DNA from: Trichoplax adhaerens
Taxonomy: Eukaryota > Placozoa > Uniplacotomia > Trichoplacea > Trichoplacidae
DNA length: 64,000 bases
Assembly (NCBI RefSeq): GCF_000150275.1
Contig: NW_002060949.1
Span: 5,809,535 to 5,873,534 of the forward strand
Direction of reading: 5' to 3'
The position numbers and the translations under genes are program-made. Within the stretch, counting starts at the first letter, position 1. Each line of letters opens with the position of its first letter. Shown piece after piece: positions 1 to 13,200 of the stretch. The notes under the pieces are model-generated. The model had not been told where the DNA came from. It saw only the letters and a list, made by a program, of their open reading frames with translations, and did not search any database.

Positions 1-2809
1 GTGTGACTATCGGTGACATTGGAAATAAGTATGGTTTCCATACAGTAGATAACGGCTTTCTTCGCCTAGATAATGTACGGATACCTTATGAGAATATGCT
101 AATGAGATACGCCAAGGCATGTATCACAATATTTTAAAGGCTCTATTGTATCATAATTCTTAAGTCAAAGTATATGCGTGTTCGTTAGCTGATTGTTAAT
201 CCATAATTGTATGGCCTTACTTTACAATTGCTGAAATTATAATGTGAAATCTATCGTAATGATTAAAGTTCTATTGCATCATTATACGCTAGGTAACTCC
301 TCAAGGTGATTACATTCCTCCGGTAAATCCAAAAATTAATTATGGGACAATGACGTCAATCCGCGTTGATCTTGTAAAAGATGCATCCGTCATACTTGCA
401 GCAGCTAGTACTATAGCTATTCGATACAGTGCTGTCAGGCATCAAACAGAAATCAGACCTGGGTAAAACTATAATAACTAATGTACACACAATACAACAG
501 CACTGAAAATTTTAAGAAAACAGTTGTACTTCAATTAACAGTAAAGAATAATTATATAATTGGCATATAACAATCTGTGTAATGTATTTCGCCTTCGACA
601 ATTATCGTAAAATTATCGCTAACGCATCGAATCAATTTTTCATAAATAGAGAAGAGCCTCCAGTTCTAGATTATATAACACAGCAATTTAAGCTCTTCCC
701 TCAAATTGCCACTGCCATTGCTTTTCATTTTGCCGGAGATTATATGCATCGAATATATGATAAAGTTCAATCTGAAATTTTTGATGGGCATCTCAGCGCC
801 ATAACGGAGGTATGCTAGACATGTAGATATTGTCAAACTAAAACTTCACTAATTTATGATATTTAGTGATATTGTACCCTTGTGCTTTATTATCAGGATT
901 ATATATCGAACTTATTATACTAATTAATTAATTTATCCTAACTTATTTTGTAGTTGCATGGGATTAGCGCTGGTCTTAAGGCCTTTACAACCGATACTTC
1001 GATAGCAGGTGTTGAGATTTGTCGGCGTGCCTGTGGCGGTCATGGTTACTCCAATGCATCGGGCTTTCAACGCTTCTATGAAAATTGGCTAGGATCCGCA
1101 ACGTACGAAGGTGAAAATACAGTCATGTATTTACAAGCTGCGAGGTGATTCTGACTCACGTGATAAAATATTATATTTAAATTAAGCAAATCTAGTGTCA
1201 AACTTGACGTAGCAATAATATTCACTTAAGATCAATTATATGTGTATTTTAATTTGCGCATAGATACTTATTTAAATGCTATGATAACCCAAAAGAAGCC
1301 CCTGAAACAATGAGCTACCTTCGATACCCACAAAATAAGATGGAATGGAACGTAAAATCAGCCGATGATGTTTCCAATTATGCGACACTGATAACTGCTT
1401 TTGAACAGAGAGCTCTAAGGTAACTCTTTAAAATATAGTCTATACCTGTACAAATCCGATAGTTTAGCGATGAGGTACTATATATGTGTAAGTTGCCGGC
1501 AATTTTACGAAACCAGTTATTTCATAAAGTGTCTTTGCAAGATAAAGGTTAATTAATTAATTTATTACTAATATGATAGTGAAAACTAATAAACAAAAGC
1601 AATGATTTTAATATCTAATTAAGGTTTCAATTGTTCGATATACATTTATACTTCAGCAAAATTAGTAGTACTGCAAAAAAATTAAAAAATCTAACGCACT
1701 ATGGGATGAATCGGAATGATGCCTGGAATGCAGCTAGCGTGGACATTCTACACAGTATTAAGGTTTGATATAGTCATATAACTTTAGCTTCTGATATTGC
1801 TATTAACTCACCGGATATCATAATAAATCAAGAGAGCTAGATTTTACTGATAATTTTGTAAATATTTTAACCTCGTAATTGTTATTATGTGTTCGTGCAT
1901 TGTTTATTACACGGTATAATACAGTACGTTATCGATACACTGCAATGATTGCAGATATATTTAAGTGATTGCCCATTTTAATATTATTAGTTATTGTTTA
2001 TTAATCTAAAATTTTAGGCCCACTGTCATTACTTTATCGTAAAAAATTATATGCAATCATTAAACCACTTAAAAATGAGTTCACCTCTACGTCAAGTGAT
2101 GACTGCAGTAGCTCTATTATATGCAAATTATGGAATTGACGAGCATGCTGGAGACTTTCTCGAGGTATGTGGATGATTTTCAGTTAAAAGACTAACTTAG
2201 ATTTAGATAATTAGTTTTACTCATTACGTTTAAATTAATTTGAAAAAAATAATCGTTCTTCTATGCAGTGAAGAAATGCATAATTTACAGGATGCATAAT
2301 GAGAATACCCAGATTTTAGTTGATTTTATATCGGTGCCATTAATTATATATATATGTAGAGCGGGTTCATGAATGGTAAACAGATCAATCTCGTAAGAGC
2401 TAAGATATTGCAGTTATTGAAGGAAATTCGAGTAAACGCTGTGGCTATTGTAGATTCATTTGATTTTGATGATCGTTTTCTACGATCAGCTCTTGGCGCT
2501 TATGACGGGAATGTGTATAATCGTTTATTTAAATGGGCTAAGCTATCACCCCTAAATAAAACAGAGGTAATACTTAAATATCTATGCATTATTGAAGGAG
2601 AGGAATACAGTACTTAAACGTAGACTCTTCAAATTTACAAATCAAGTGAATATATCAATATAAGGTTTCGTTCGTTAATGTATAGAATTGCCTTATATCT
2701 TATTATTTACAATTGTCACTTTATTGTGGTTTATTGACTCGTGTAACATTTTCAACAGGTTCATTCAAGCTACAAATACTTACGACGTATCCTGCAGAGT
2801 AAACTGTAA
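1..2809 (+). CDS. ACOX1: Peroxisomal acyl-CoA oxidase, copy 1 (5' end outside window)
   Basis: Flavin enzyme for the first step of peroxisomal beta-oxidation (acyl-CoA to trans-2-enoyl-CoA, giving H2O2). Nine exons are visible: 1-116, 293-462, 650-809, 954-1144, 1264-1419, 1657-1762, 2018-2164, 2360-2566, 2759-2809. The window opens inside the exon equivalent to exon 6 of the downstream copy. Family blocks seen include [25 protein letters not shown], the EGENTV segment whose first Glu is the family's catalytic base, and [20 protein letters not shown]. The C-terminus is SKL, a type 1 peroxisomal targeting signal, so the product should be a matrix enzyme. Exon lengths and phases match copy 2 in every shared complete exon except the last (51 against 54 nt), so the two are tandem duplicates. 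The intron after position 116 starts with GC, not GT (AAG then GCATGT). Which ACOX subtype it is (1, 2 or 3) rests on remembered ACOX1 similarity. Confidence 0.93.
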
Positions 2810-5398
2810 TTCCTGAAGTTAACTAAATTATTTTCATTGGTGTTAGTCCATGATGTAAAATGCTTTTCAGTATCCATTATTACACTCAATAATGCCATCT
2901 TTTACGTTGCGATTAATATATAACATTGCGGTATAAATACTTCATACCGCTGCTACATTTTTATGTATTATCGTCAACGTCCCACAGTATGTTAACTATA
3001 CAAGGCTGATAGCCACTATATGATATATGATTTTATTCATGTATACGATATGGGCGCATTGTGCAGTAGACGGACCGTATTCTATAGGTAGTTAACAGTG
3101 TTTGCACTACGATCAATACAATATAGCTTGTCATGTTTCGTTATTTATAACATTTACAGTCTTGGTTATTCTCTAGCTTTATAATAATACGTGTGTGTAC
3201 ATTGTACAGTATATGCACTACAATAATTATAATCAGTTGAAGTCATATGCATATAATATGCCAGTGTGCAGTGATTCCATGATAACGGAGTAACTGATTC
3301 CCGGGGTTCTCCGTAACAATAAAATGCAAAGTAAAAGGTATAAGTACTGTTGGTATAGTATAAGACGCAAAGTATAGCGAGCGAGAGATCGATTAGTCAT
3401 TTACTGTTTATTACGTACATCAATTATTATGGTATATGTTATACTTACTGTAATTTTACAACCTTGTGCTCTGTATGTGTGCTATTTCCACAACTGTAAA
3501 TACTACCGATTTCTTTCTCCGATTTTATTTATTGCAATAGTCGCAGAATTCGCATTTTCTGTCGTTACTTCACGACAGCTTACATGGCTCTACCGTAACT
3601 ATCATATTGAATGCAGTTATGATGTATTACTCCAATAAAATGTCCATTTTCTACTAAAATCTTTGATGCAATTCTCTGAGGGGCAACTAAAGTCCGCTAC
3701 CGCTACTTATCGAACCCTTTGTCATACGCATAGCTAGTAACAATTATGCGCATAATGTTTAATAACTGCAGTAAATGAAAAATGTAACTGTCGATTCATC
3801 ATACGTTAGGCATTAAAGCTCTCAGTAGTTGATCTTAGAACTTGTTCATTTGTCAATCACCTGTCGAGATGATTTAATTTTACACTATTCGATGAGTATA
3901 TTGACACATTTGAGAATTATCAATTATAGTATATTATTTGCCAAGCTTTTGCATCGTCGTCGTACAGTATACGTAAATATAATGTACAGTGTCTGTCAAG
4001 TTAGGATTTGATCAATCATGATGTTGTAATAGCTTAGCGTCAAGGTGGCATTGGTATGGTATGCTAGGCGATAGTTTATATAACGTTACCATTAAAATCC
4101 ACTTGATTCATGTCCACCTGCACATCTGCATGGTGAAGTACAGTACGACGGTTTGGCAGACGTTGAGAAAGTAAACTTAGCATTGATTACAGTACGGACT
4201 GAATGCAGGTAATGTGCCCTTTGCTTACAGCTTTGCACCGAGGATATCGTACTGCATGCATAGTAGTGGTAGAATAGTAAGTAGATCGATTAGTACAGCA
4301 TTTAAATTACATGAGATGATTTTGTATATGTATGTTATATATACTGTTAACCAATAAACAGTAGAGTAAAAATTTCATTCTAAATGACTGCAACAGCAAC
4401 CAATGAGCATCAAGCCAAGGTTGGCGTTGTCGATGACCTCTGCGATGACCTTTTCCAGGGTTAGGTTGGCGAGGTGATGACCTCCAGGCTTGAGTTAAGA
4501 ATGTATAGAATATCTACTGTACTTAAAAGAGCGAAGGAACTCCTACTGTATTCCTTTTAAATTTCTAAAATACTGTAGTGTTGATCTTGATTAAGCCATG
4601 ATGATATCCTGTTGCTTAAGAATCGTCGTATGTCGTCCTTATTGCTGCCTCAAGCCGTGTTATCCAACCATGATCCCCTTTTAACACTGTCCGTAGTTGT
4701 TGACCTTATTGCGGTTCAAGATTCTGTCATTGCGATAGTCATTTCTATGGAATACTACCTATCTAAAAATCGATTCTGCAATCGTGACCATTGCAGATCG
4801 TGACAGAGCTATACTAACTAGTATTGCATGGGTTGATGAGCTAAAGTAATACTGTATGTGAACAAGACAATCAACTTTTCACTGCACTGTAAGGACCCCA
4901 TTGCAACCTTTCTATAAATTTGATTTAACGACCACTTTCATCTTAGTCATTCCATATTTTGAGTGATCAACCACACCATGGCAAGAACACAATGACGCCA
5001 ATGATAGAGTGAATCGTGTGTGAAGTCAAGCAAACATTTCAAGCATTCGTAGTCTCATCCCTCCTTTGAGGCAAAGGAGGTTGAACTAAGGTTGAACTCA
5101 TCACCAGCCATGACGCGATGACCCCAGTTCTAAACAAACAATACAGTAGAAGAAAAGGTTCAGTACTGTACAGTACTGTACACTGTACACCACAGTGTAC
5201 TGTAGATTGTACTGTACAATATGACTACAGTACTGTATGACTACCAGCGTACTGTACTGTACACTGTACTGTGATCGCTGGTGACATTAAACATACGCAC
5301 GTACAGTACACTATTGTGCAGTTCGTGTTGGAAGAGGACGCGTTCACTAACCAAATCCATTTCAAGCAGTGAAAAAAAAAATCATTTTACTCTACAAA
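2810..5398. other. Intergenic region between the two acyl-CoA oxidase copies
   Basis: No gene is supported here. Small open frames around 3429-3638, 3829-4011 and 4612-4803 have no family features and no matching splice structure. The last kilobase is less AT-rich than the rest, and it carries a cluster of GTAC palindromes (listed separately) just before the next start codon, so it probably includes the promoter of copy 2. Confidence 0.6.
5155..5320. promoter_or_regulatory. GTAC-palindrome cluster upstream of acyl-CoA oxidase copy 2
   Basis: Dense array of overlapping self-complementary words such as CAGTACTG, TGTACA and TACAGTACTGTA, ending about 80 bp before the ATG at 5399. The same words are packed upstream of SMNDC1 (27930-28625) and eEF1D/CPT2 (34970-35265). 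A promoter role is inferred only from position. Confidence 0.4.
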
Positions 5399-8300
5399 AT
5401 GAGCGAATCACTACAAACTGAAAGAAAGAATGCAACATTTAACATCAAAGAGCTCACTGATACCTTAAATGGTGGCCCAGAAGAAACGAGAAAGCGCAAA
5501 CAAATTGGTTTGTACTCAAATTGAGTAGTTCAAAAATGGAAAATTTTGTTAGAAGAACGTCTTAACCCTACATACGAGTATGTACCCCATAAGTACTGAC
5601 GTCAGCTGCACAGCAACATCATCGATTTGCAGCAGTTCAATATGTCTTATTGTAGAGAAATTCAATTAGGGTGTTAGGATAAGCCATTCTGAAATAGACG
5701 ATCTTTAATTATTGGCCACTTTAGTTGCTGTCATGACGATTGATCTCGATAGAGTACAGATCTTGTTTGCACAGCAAGCAGCGTTTTGCAACCAAGATGC
5801 AATCACTTTCGAAATTCAATAACTGTATTTGGAATAGGAGTCCACTGTTGCAGTTGATATTCTATTATAAAAAAATACTATGCCAACCTGCAATAGGTAT
5901 TATAAATTGCAAAGACTCGTTTGAACATTCTGATAAGTAGAAGCTATCCATGCTCATTGCTCAAATTGCTCATGGTTTAGCTCTTGCCTACTCCCTTCAG
6001 CCGCCTTTCTATCCTAGTTACAGTATCATACCATTTGTTACGTAATGTGAGTAAAAATTGGAGTACTGTAGTCTGTAGTGATGTCTAGGGATAGAAAGTA
6101 GAAATATGAAAACTCACTTCAAGAGTTTGCTACTGCTTTGGTCCTATACCATCAGACCACCACTAACGTCGATATAAAATCGATAGTTTGTCTTCATTCA
6201 CTTTCTTCGGTAAATAGCATGATGTTCAATATCTACTCCACTCTACCATGGACTACTAGAAGAAGACCTAGTAGTCCATGACTGTACTCATACCTCGTTA
6301 CGACCCTTTTCAATTTGGCCTTGAGACATGATCCTAATCAGTGCTCCATACAATCCCATCGTTGAAAAACGAGACGAAAATGCAGACATGTCACCTCATA
6401 GCATGTTCCATGAAGTAAAATATCCGCGTACTATCTCTTTTTTCTGTCTTTATGAATATATTAACTGTGCCTTTGCAGATAAATCTTATTTATATTTTTG
6501 TTATTATCCCAGCATGATCTCGTAAACGTAAAGCTTTTTCTTTGTACCTTTTGAAAGTAAGGATAGGAAATCCTTCTAGCATGTTAACCTAGTACTTGAG
6601 ATTTCTAACTTTCGTTGTTATCTCTTAGAATCATTGGTCTTTAATACTCCAGCCTTTCATCGACAGGATCGATTTCAGCTATCGCGTGAAGAGATCTATG
6701 ATTATTCCATTAAGGTATATGGTGAATTAATCAAATTATGCAAAAAAGAGAACATCGAAATCCGCTATGATAATCCAGACTACGTTCGATTAGTCGGGTA
6801 AGTGAGCAGTTCGTCTTTCAGTAGATACTACTGTAATATGGATTACATATTGAGAATTTTTAGACAAGTAGGTAATTGGTTAACTGATCGTTAACATGTA
6901 ATAAAATTTTCTTCATGCAGTTGCATTCCAGAAGAAATACCTGTTGGCCTTCATGTAGGAATGTTCTCGTCTTCGATTTCGGTGAAAATTATATACTGAA
7001 TATACAGTATATAACTCTCATATGCAAGGATATAATCGCAAATTATCTCATTACTTATCTATTTATACATGTATAGGATCAAGGAACAGAGGAACAACAG
7101 AAAAAGTGGATACCTTTAGCCCGAAATTTTAAAATATTTGGAACTTATGCACAAACTGAATTAGCACATGGTAACTATTACCAGACTACAATAATAGTTA
7201 GTAGTACATCTATTGCACATACAAGTTCGTGAAAGGCTAGCAAAAGTAATTCCGAAGAAAATGTTTATCCGTTCTAATTATCTATAATACGTGTTTACGC
7301 AAAGGTACCTTTGTTCGCGGCTTGGAAACTACCGCTACTTATGACGAATCGAAACAAGAGTTTATCTTAAATTCTCCTACTATAACTTCAACCAAATGGT
7401 GGCCTGGATTTTGTTAGTTCAATTTATAGAAAAATTATAGAGTATATAGTCACTATAATGAAATGCTCATGTAGTACAAGACGTAATTGTTAATATATTA
7501 ACAAAATACTTGAATTCTCGTCTCTTTGAAATAGACGAATTTAGTAGATCATTAAGCTACTTGTATGATAATTGATAACATTATCAATTTTGCTTACAGT
7601 GGGTCGAACCAGCAATCATGCAGTAATTGCTGCCCAATTATATACTAAGAGCAAGTGTTATGGAATCCACATGTTCATAGTTCAATTACGAGATCTAAAG
7701 GATCACAAACCATTGCCTGGAGTTACTATTGGTGATATCGGTGATAAATTTGGTTTTGATACCGTTGACAACGGTTTTCTTCGGCTTGATAATGTTCACA
7801 TTCCACGTGAAAATATGCTAATGAAATATGCAAAAGTAATCACCTATAAATAATAATTATGAATGATGCGTTATAATAAGTACTATCTATTTGGGTAACT
7901 CGATTTAAATAGCCAATTTTTCTTTAGGTTACACCCGAAGGCAAATATTTGCCACCCACTAATGCAAAGGTTGCCTACAGTGCTATGACACTAATCCGTG
8001 TTGTTCTCGTTAGAGGCTCAGCAAAGGCACTTGCATCTGCTAGTACTATAGCTATTCGTTACAGTGCTGTAAGACACCAAACTGAAACTGCTCCTGGGTA
8101 AGACATGTCTTAATGTTGCTTTTATTACTAAAGTAATTTTTTTTCAATTCTGTAGGACAAGTATTTAAATTTAAATTTTACACAACTAAAACTCTTAACT
8201 TATTAGTCTTTATATTTTAGTTATAATCGATACAACTATTGTTCTTTAACAGAAAAGAGCCTCAGGTCCTCGATTATGTAACGCAACAATATAAGTTATT

Positions 8301-10259
8301 TCCTCAGCTTGCTACAGCTCTCGCCTTTGGCTTTGCTGGAAACTACATGATTGACACATTTAACAAAATACATTCAGAAATATCAAGTGGACAACTTGAT
8401 GCTTTATCCGAAGTATGGAGTTAGCTACAGACATCATCTAAATTGACTCATTATATATATATATATATATTATATTATAATTCATGCTGTGGTTCATATT
8501 CTTCATGTAATTTAATCTTATCCACAAGCAATTCTTAAGCACCAATTCTTTTACTATATAGCTGCATGGTATCAGCTCTGGTTTAAAAGCGTATACCACT
8601 GATACAGCAACGGCTGGTATTGAGGTTTGTCGTCGTGCTTGCGGTGGTCATGGATACTCAAATGCATGTGGCATTCAACATATCTACGCTAATGTGCTAC
8701 CTTGCGTAACACTGGAAGGCGAAAATACAGTAATGTACTTGCAAGCAGCCAGGTAAAGAACTATTTATTGCAATATATTTCCGCATTTTGGAATATTTTA
8801 AATCTATCTGCTTGCTAACGACATTTATGTTATATTACTGCTGAATCGACTACTAGGTACTTGCTAAAATGTTTCCGCAATCCTGACAAAGCTCCAGATA
8901 CAATGAATTATCTACGAAACCCACAAGTATCAGACAAGTGGAAAGTACAGTCACTGCAAGATCTGTCCAATTACGATATGTTAATAACTGCTTTCGAACG
9001 TAGAGCGTTGAGGTGCTTAGTCTAATATACGACGTATATGATTTAAACATCTCAATCATATTATAAAACATTATTTATTGTATCATATAGATAATTATAG
9101 TAGATTGATACCAAAATAGAGATATTTAATAGTTGCTTATAGAAATATAATTGACGTTGTATCTTACTCAGTCCATAAAATTATTATGATCTGCATAAAG
9201 TGTAACGCTCTAAAAGCTGTTATTCCGCTTTCAATTTATCATTAGTAAAGTTATCAGCACGATTAAGAGACTAGAACAACTTCGTCGTAGTGGGATGGAC
9301 CAAGATGAAGCGTGGAATACAGCAGGAATAGAACTTGTTCAAGCTGCTAAGGTCGATAGTTACTGTATGATCATATTTATACTTTGTGCCTATATAATTA
9401 CCTTGGAATGTGTTGACTAGTACAGCATTTCGTGTCTTAAATATACCATGAAAGAATTGAAAAAACTTGTAAATTATCTTACAATTGATCGTTGTAATTT
9501 ATTGTTAGTACTATGCAATAAGGCTATCATTGATTTCATTCTTTCATATTTATAAATTAAAAATAGTTCTAAGCATAATATTAATTGACACTACTTTAGG
9601 CGCATTGTCACTATTTTATTGTAAAAAATTATTTACGATCATTGGAGAAATTGAATATGACTCCATCTCTACGTAAAGTGATGAATTCAATCGCTCTATT
9701 GTATGGAAACTATGGCATAGATGAAAATGCCGGAGACTTTCTGGAAGTACGTAATATTTGGAGTCTAATCTTTTGCGAATGTTTCATTGTAATACTATAA
9801 TAGTAGATCTATCAGGGCTATCTTAACCACTTAATGCAACATTAGAATATAAGCGACCATTTTTAATAATTGACATTTTAATTAATATCTCTAGAGCGGA
9901 TTTATGACTGGCGAACAACTCAATCTTGTAAAAGCTAAAATTTTGCAATTGCTATCGGAGGTCCGACGTAATGCCGTGGCAGTAGTAGATGCATTCGATT
10001 TCGACGATAAGTATTTACGCTCAATTCTTGGCGCCTATGATGGAGATGTATACAACCGCTTATACAATTGGGCTAAATCATCACCGTTAAATAAAACAGA
10101 GGTAGTATTTTACTAGTATGACATTCACAAGGAGTAAATTTCTATAATAAATCATTAGAACAATTTTCAAATTTCATCAATTGAAATGATCTTTCTCTAA
10201 ATCAGGTCCATTCCAGTTATACCGAGTATCTGCAACAACTGTTGAAAAGCAAGCTCTAA
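5399..10259 (+). CDS. ACOX1: Peroxisomal acyl-CoA oxidase, copy 2 (complete)
   Basis: Complete gene, 14 exons: 5399-5507, 6629-6797, 6921-6981, 7077-7170, 7305-7412, 7600-7835, 7928-8097, 8253-8412, 8562-8752, 8857-9012, 9246-9351, 9600-9746, 9895-10101, 10206-10259; 655 residues, against 660 remembered for human ACOX1. The start is chosen because the first exon matches the family N-terminus ([16 protein letters not shown], then a GGPEETRKR turn). N-terminal alpha and middle beta domains (about 1-270) include [11 protein letters not shown] and [12 protein letters not shown]. The C-terminal half has [25 protein letters not shown] and LEGENTV, whose first Glu is residue 421, the same number as the catalytic Glu of the mammalian enzyme. 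It ends in SKL, a peroxisomal matrix signal. The family's WWPGGLG reads WWPGFLG here. Intron 1 is the longest (1121 bp). It lies 2.6 kb behind copy 1 in the same orientation; independent transcription is likely. Confidence 0.96.
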
Positions 10260-13200
10260 CAACGTAAATGTCGAAAAATCCTGAAAAGCTGAGCAAATGC
10301 TACTAATAATACATAAATTGCTGTAATAAAATTAGAATGAATAGTGTAGCTGCAACTGAAAATATTTTACAAAGATATTGCTATCCTTGTAGGAACAAAT
10401 GTTAACTATATTTTATTTTATTAAATAAAAATAATTGCAATGATCAGATTCAAATGAAATCCTTATCGTACTGAATAAGTAAACTGTAACTTTTGGATGA
10501 GTGACTTTGTTGACCAACTATTACAAGTATTTATAACACGCATTACCTGGTAACCATTAGCAATATGATTAATTTCTTATTGTTTACCCTAGGTTAATAA
10601 ATTAAGTTTTACGAGTTTACTTCATATTCTTTCAGCATGATACACTTTTTATTCGTACTTCGGACTCGAGCTGTTGGTTAAAATAGCAAGCTTTATATAA
10701 GTGTCATTCTTCAAACAGTGCATTTATCTAGTTTAAATCTATTCGTTAACTTTTTTACCCTTTACGCTACCATCATCAGATGTTTTATATTTAAACTTGG
10801 GTTGGAGTTGTTGGTTTAAGAATAACATCCTTATATTTGTAGTTAGCAATTTAACTCCTCCCATACGCCTAAAGGAATGAGCATACTCAACCTACACAAG
10901 TGAAGACTAAAAATTGTCGATAACCCTTTATATTATTATACAAATACATTATCCGAATCTTGAACAATAATGGAAACGGTCGATTAGGTAAAGTACAGTA
11001 TTTATGTCAGTCAATAAACCATCGGATCTCACGAAACAACATTCCCTACCCCTATTGTATGCGATACTAGCCAAGAATGTTAATATCTTATCCAGTACGA
11101 GAGTGTCACTTATAATAATCAATTATGCCATCGCTAATTTCAACGAAATAGTAACGATATTCAAATTACTGTAGAAAAATGAGTACGGTATCAAGCCCAG
11201 GTTCAATAAACACTTAGTTCATGCTTCGTCTTCAGTAAAAGAAAGCATATTTACCACAAAATTTCTTATTAGAGAGTGAGTCCATTCGGTTTAAGTTGGT
11301 AGACTATGAGGAACCTAATGTGCTTTACAACGAATAATAGTACACGAATGTATGGAATATTTTCTATGAAATTTTACTTTTTCTATTAATACAGTACAGG
11401 AACAAAAAATATTGGATAATAACGACACGATGTAATAGCGAAAGTAAATTTTACTTGTTCATAACAATTGTAAATTAACGATACCCCTTTAAATATATGT
11501 AGTATATACTGCTGGTTATTGATTGAAATTTTCTCCTAATTACTGTTAATTTTAGACAGTCGCTAAAGAATAACATTCAGCTCCTAGAAAAATTTTGCAT
11601 TGTATTACACACGTAGAAATTTTCTGTACCTAAAAAGGGGGAATAGACTCCGTTGACATCTATTAACCTTAAAGAATAATTTCGGGTTATCAGTGTTTTA
11701 ACCCTGGATTCCAATTGCCTCTGATCATCTTCACTTTAAATGTAATTATCTAATTAGACATGTAGTGTTTATAAAATTTTGTATATAACAAAAGAATTAG
11801 TGTAAAATTCTTTTTAAACTTCATTCACTGTATTTGATTCAACAATGTCTTCATTAATTATCTATAATCGAATGAGTTATTAATTATTATAGCAAACTGA
11901 TCGATCAAAAGTATTATGAACCGTGTGAAATTGTATTGAAAGTCCGATTATGCCGTTACATTTCAAATTAAAAGTGATTAAAATTAACCAAAATACATAT
12001 TAAAACCTATCACACTGATATCATTCTTGTGAATGGATCTTCCTGACGAAAATCTAACTTATAGCTTAAGATCGAACCTGTCATATATCAAATGCCATTA
12101 GATTCATTATATATTGGTTAACGTAAAACCATCGACAACTGCTGCACCGATAACTCGAATCTTTTGCAACCTGGTTCATTTTCATGCAATTTTTTAATAC
12201 TATATGATTAATATCTAAAGGGAATATTGATTATTTCAATTACACTATCACATCTATCTACGCACAGTGATACACATGCTATAAATTTATCATTAGGAAA
12301 GTATTGATAACACCGCAGAATTTAGGAGAGATTATACCATGAAACTGGATAAATATTGATAAAATTGAAAAAAATTAAATTCTACTGTAAAACAAATATT
12401 AATTATTGCTTATAGGGCAATTAAATTTTTAACGTGTACTTTCCTCTTTAGCCCCTGATATTTACGTTTTATTATGAAATGTAAAATGAATTTTATTGCT
12501 ATAACTAACCTCCAATAATTAAATAATATATTCTTTTCGTTATCAATATGAGTATATAATTATATATATAATGAAAAGCTATTTGTAGAGAGACAATTGA
12601 TATCAATACCGGCTAGAAGTAGAAAAAAAGTCTTCCAATTTTCTCAGCAATGAATTGTGTGAATAGAAGTCGATTATGTCTTGCTGTCTAGTGGAATGTG
12701 ATAGAACAAGTAAAATGAAATAATTTTAGTAATATATCGGTTAAAAAATGGTTAGTAACATGACAATATCGAAAGTAGAGAGTCATTCAATCCAGAAATT
12801 CTCACTCTACTGTGCTAATCATCATATGTCATCACATTACAAAAAATTCTTTAGAGTTGGTAATTTTAATTCCAATAAATTTTATAGCCAATTTAATAAA
12901 ATTGTCCTATGTACAAGTATTCCGTTAGACTTAAGAATTCTTAGAACTGATCATAGCATAAATATTAGGAATTAGTTAGCTATCGATATGAAAAATAATT
13001 ACTTATAAATTAACTTACAAGGTAACTTTAATCTTGAAGTTATAAATAAGTCATTTAGGTATTAATGAGTCCGCTATTAAATTTAAACTGATCGACATTA
13101 AGAAAGAAAATTCCATACTGATTCAGAATATCAATCATTGCGGTTAGCAGTGAGCACGAAATGATTAAAATTCTTCTAAACTTTATCCAAGAAAGCGACT

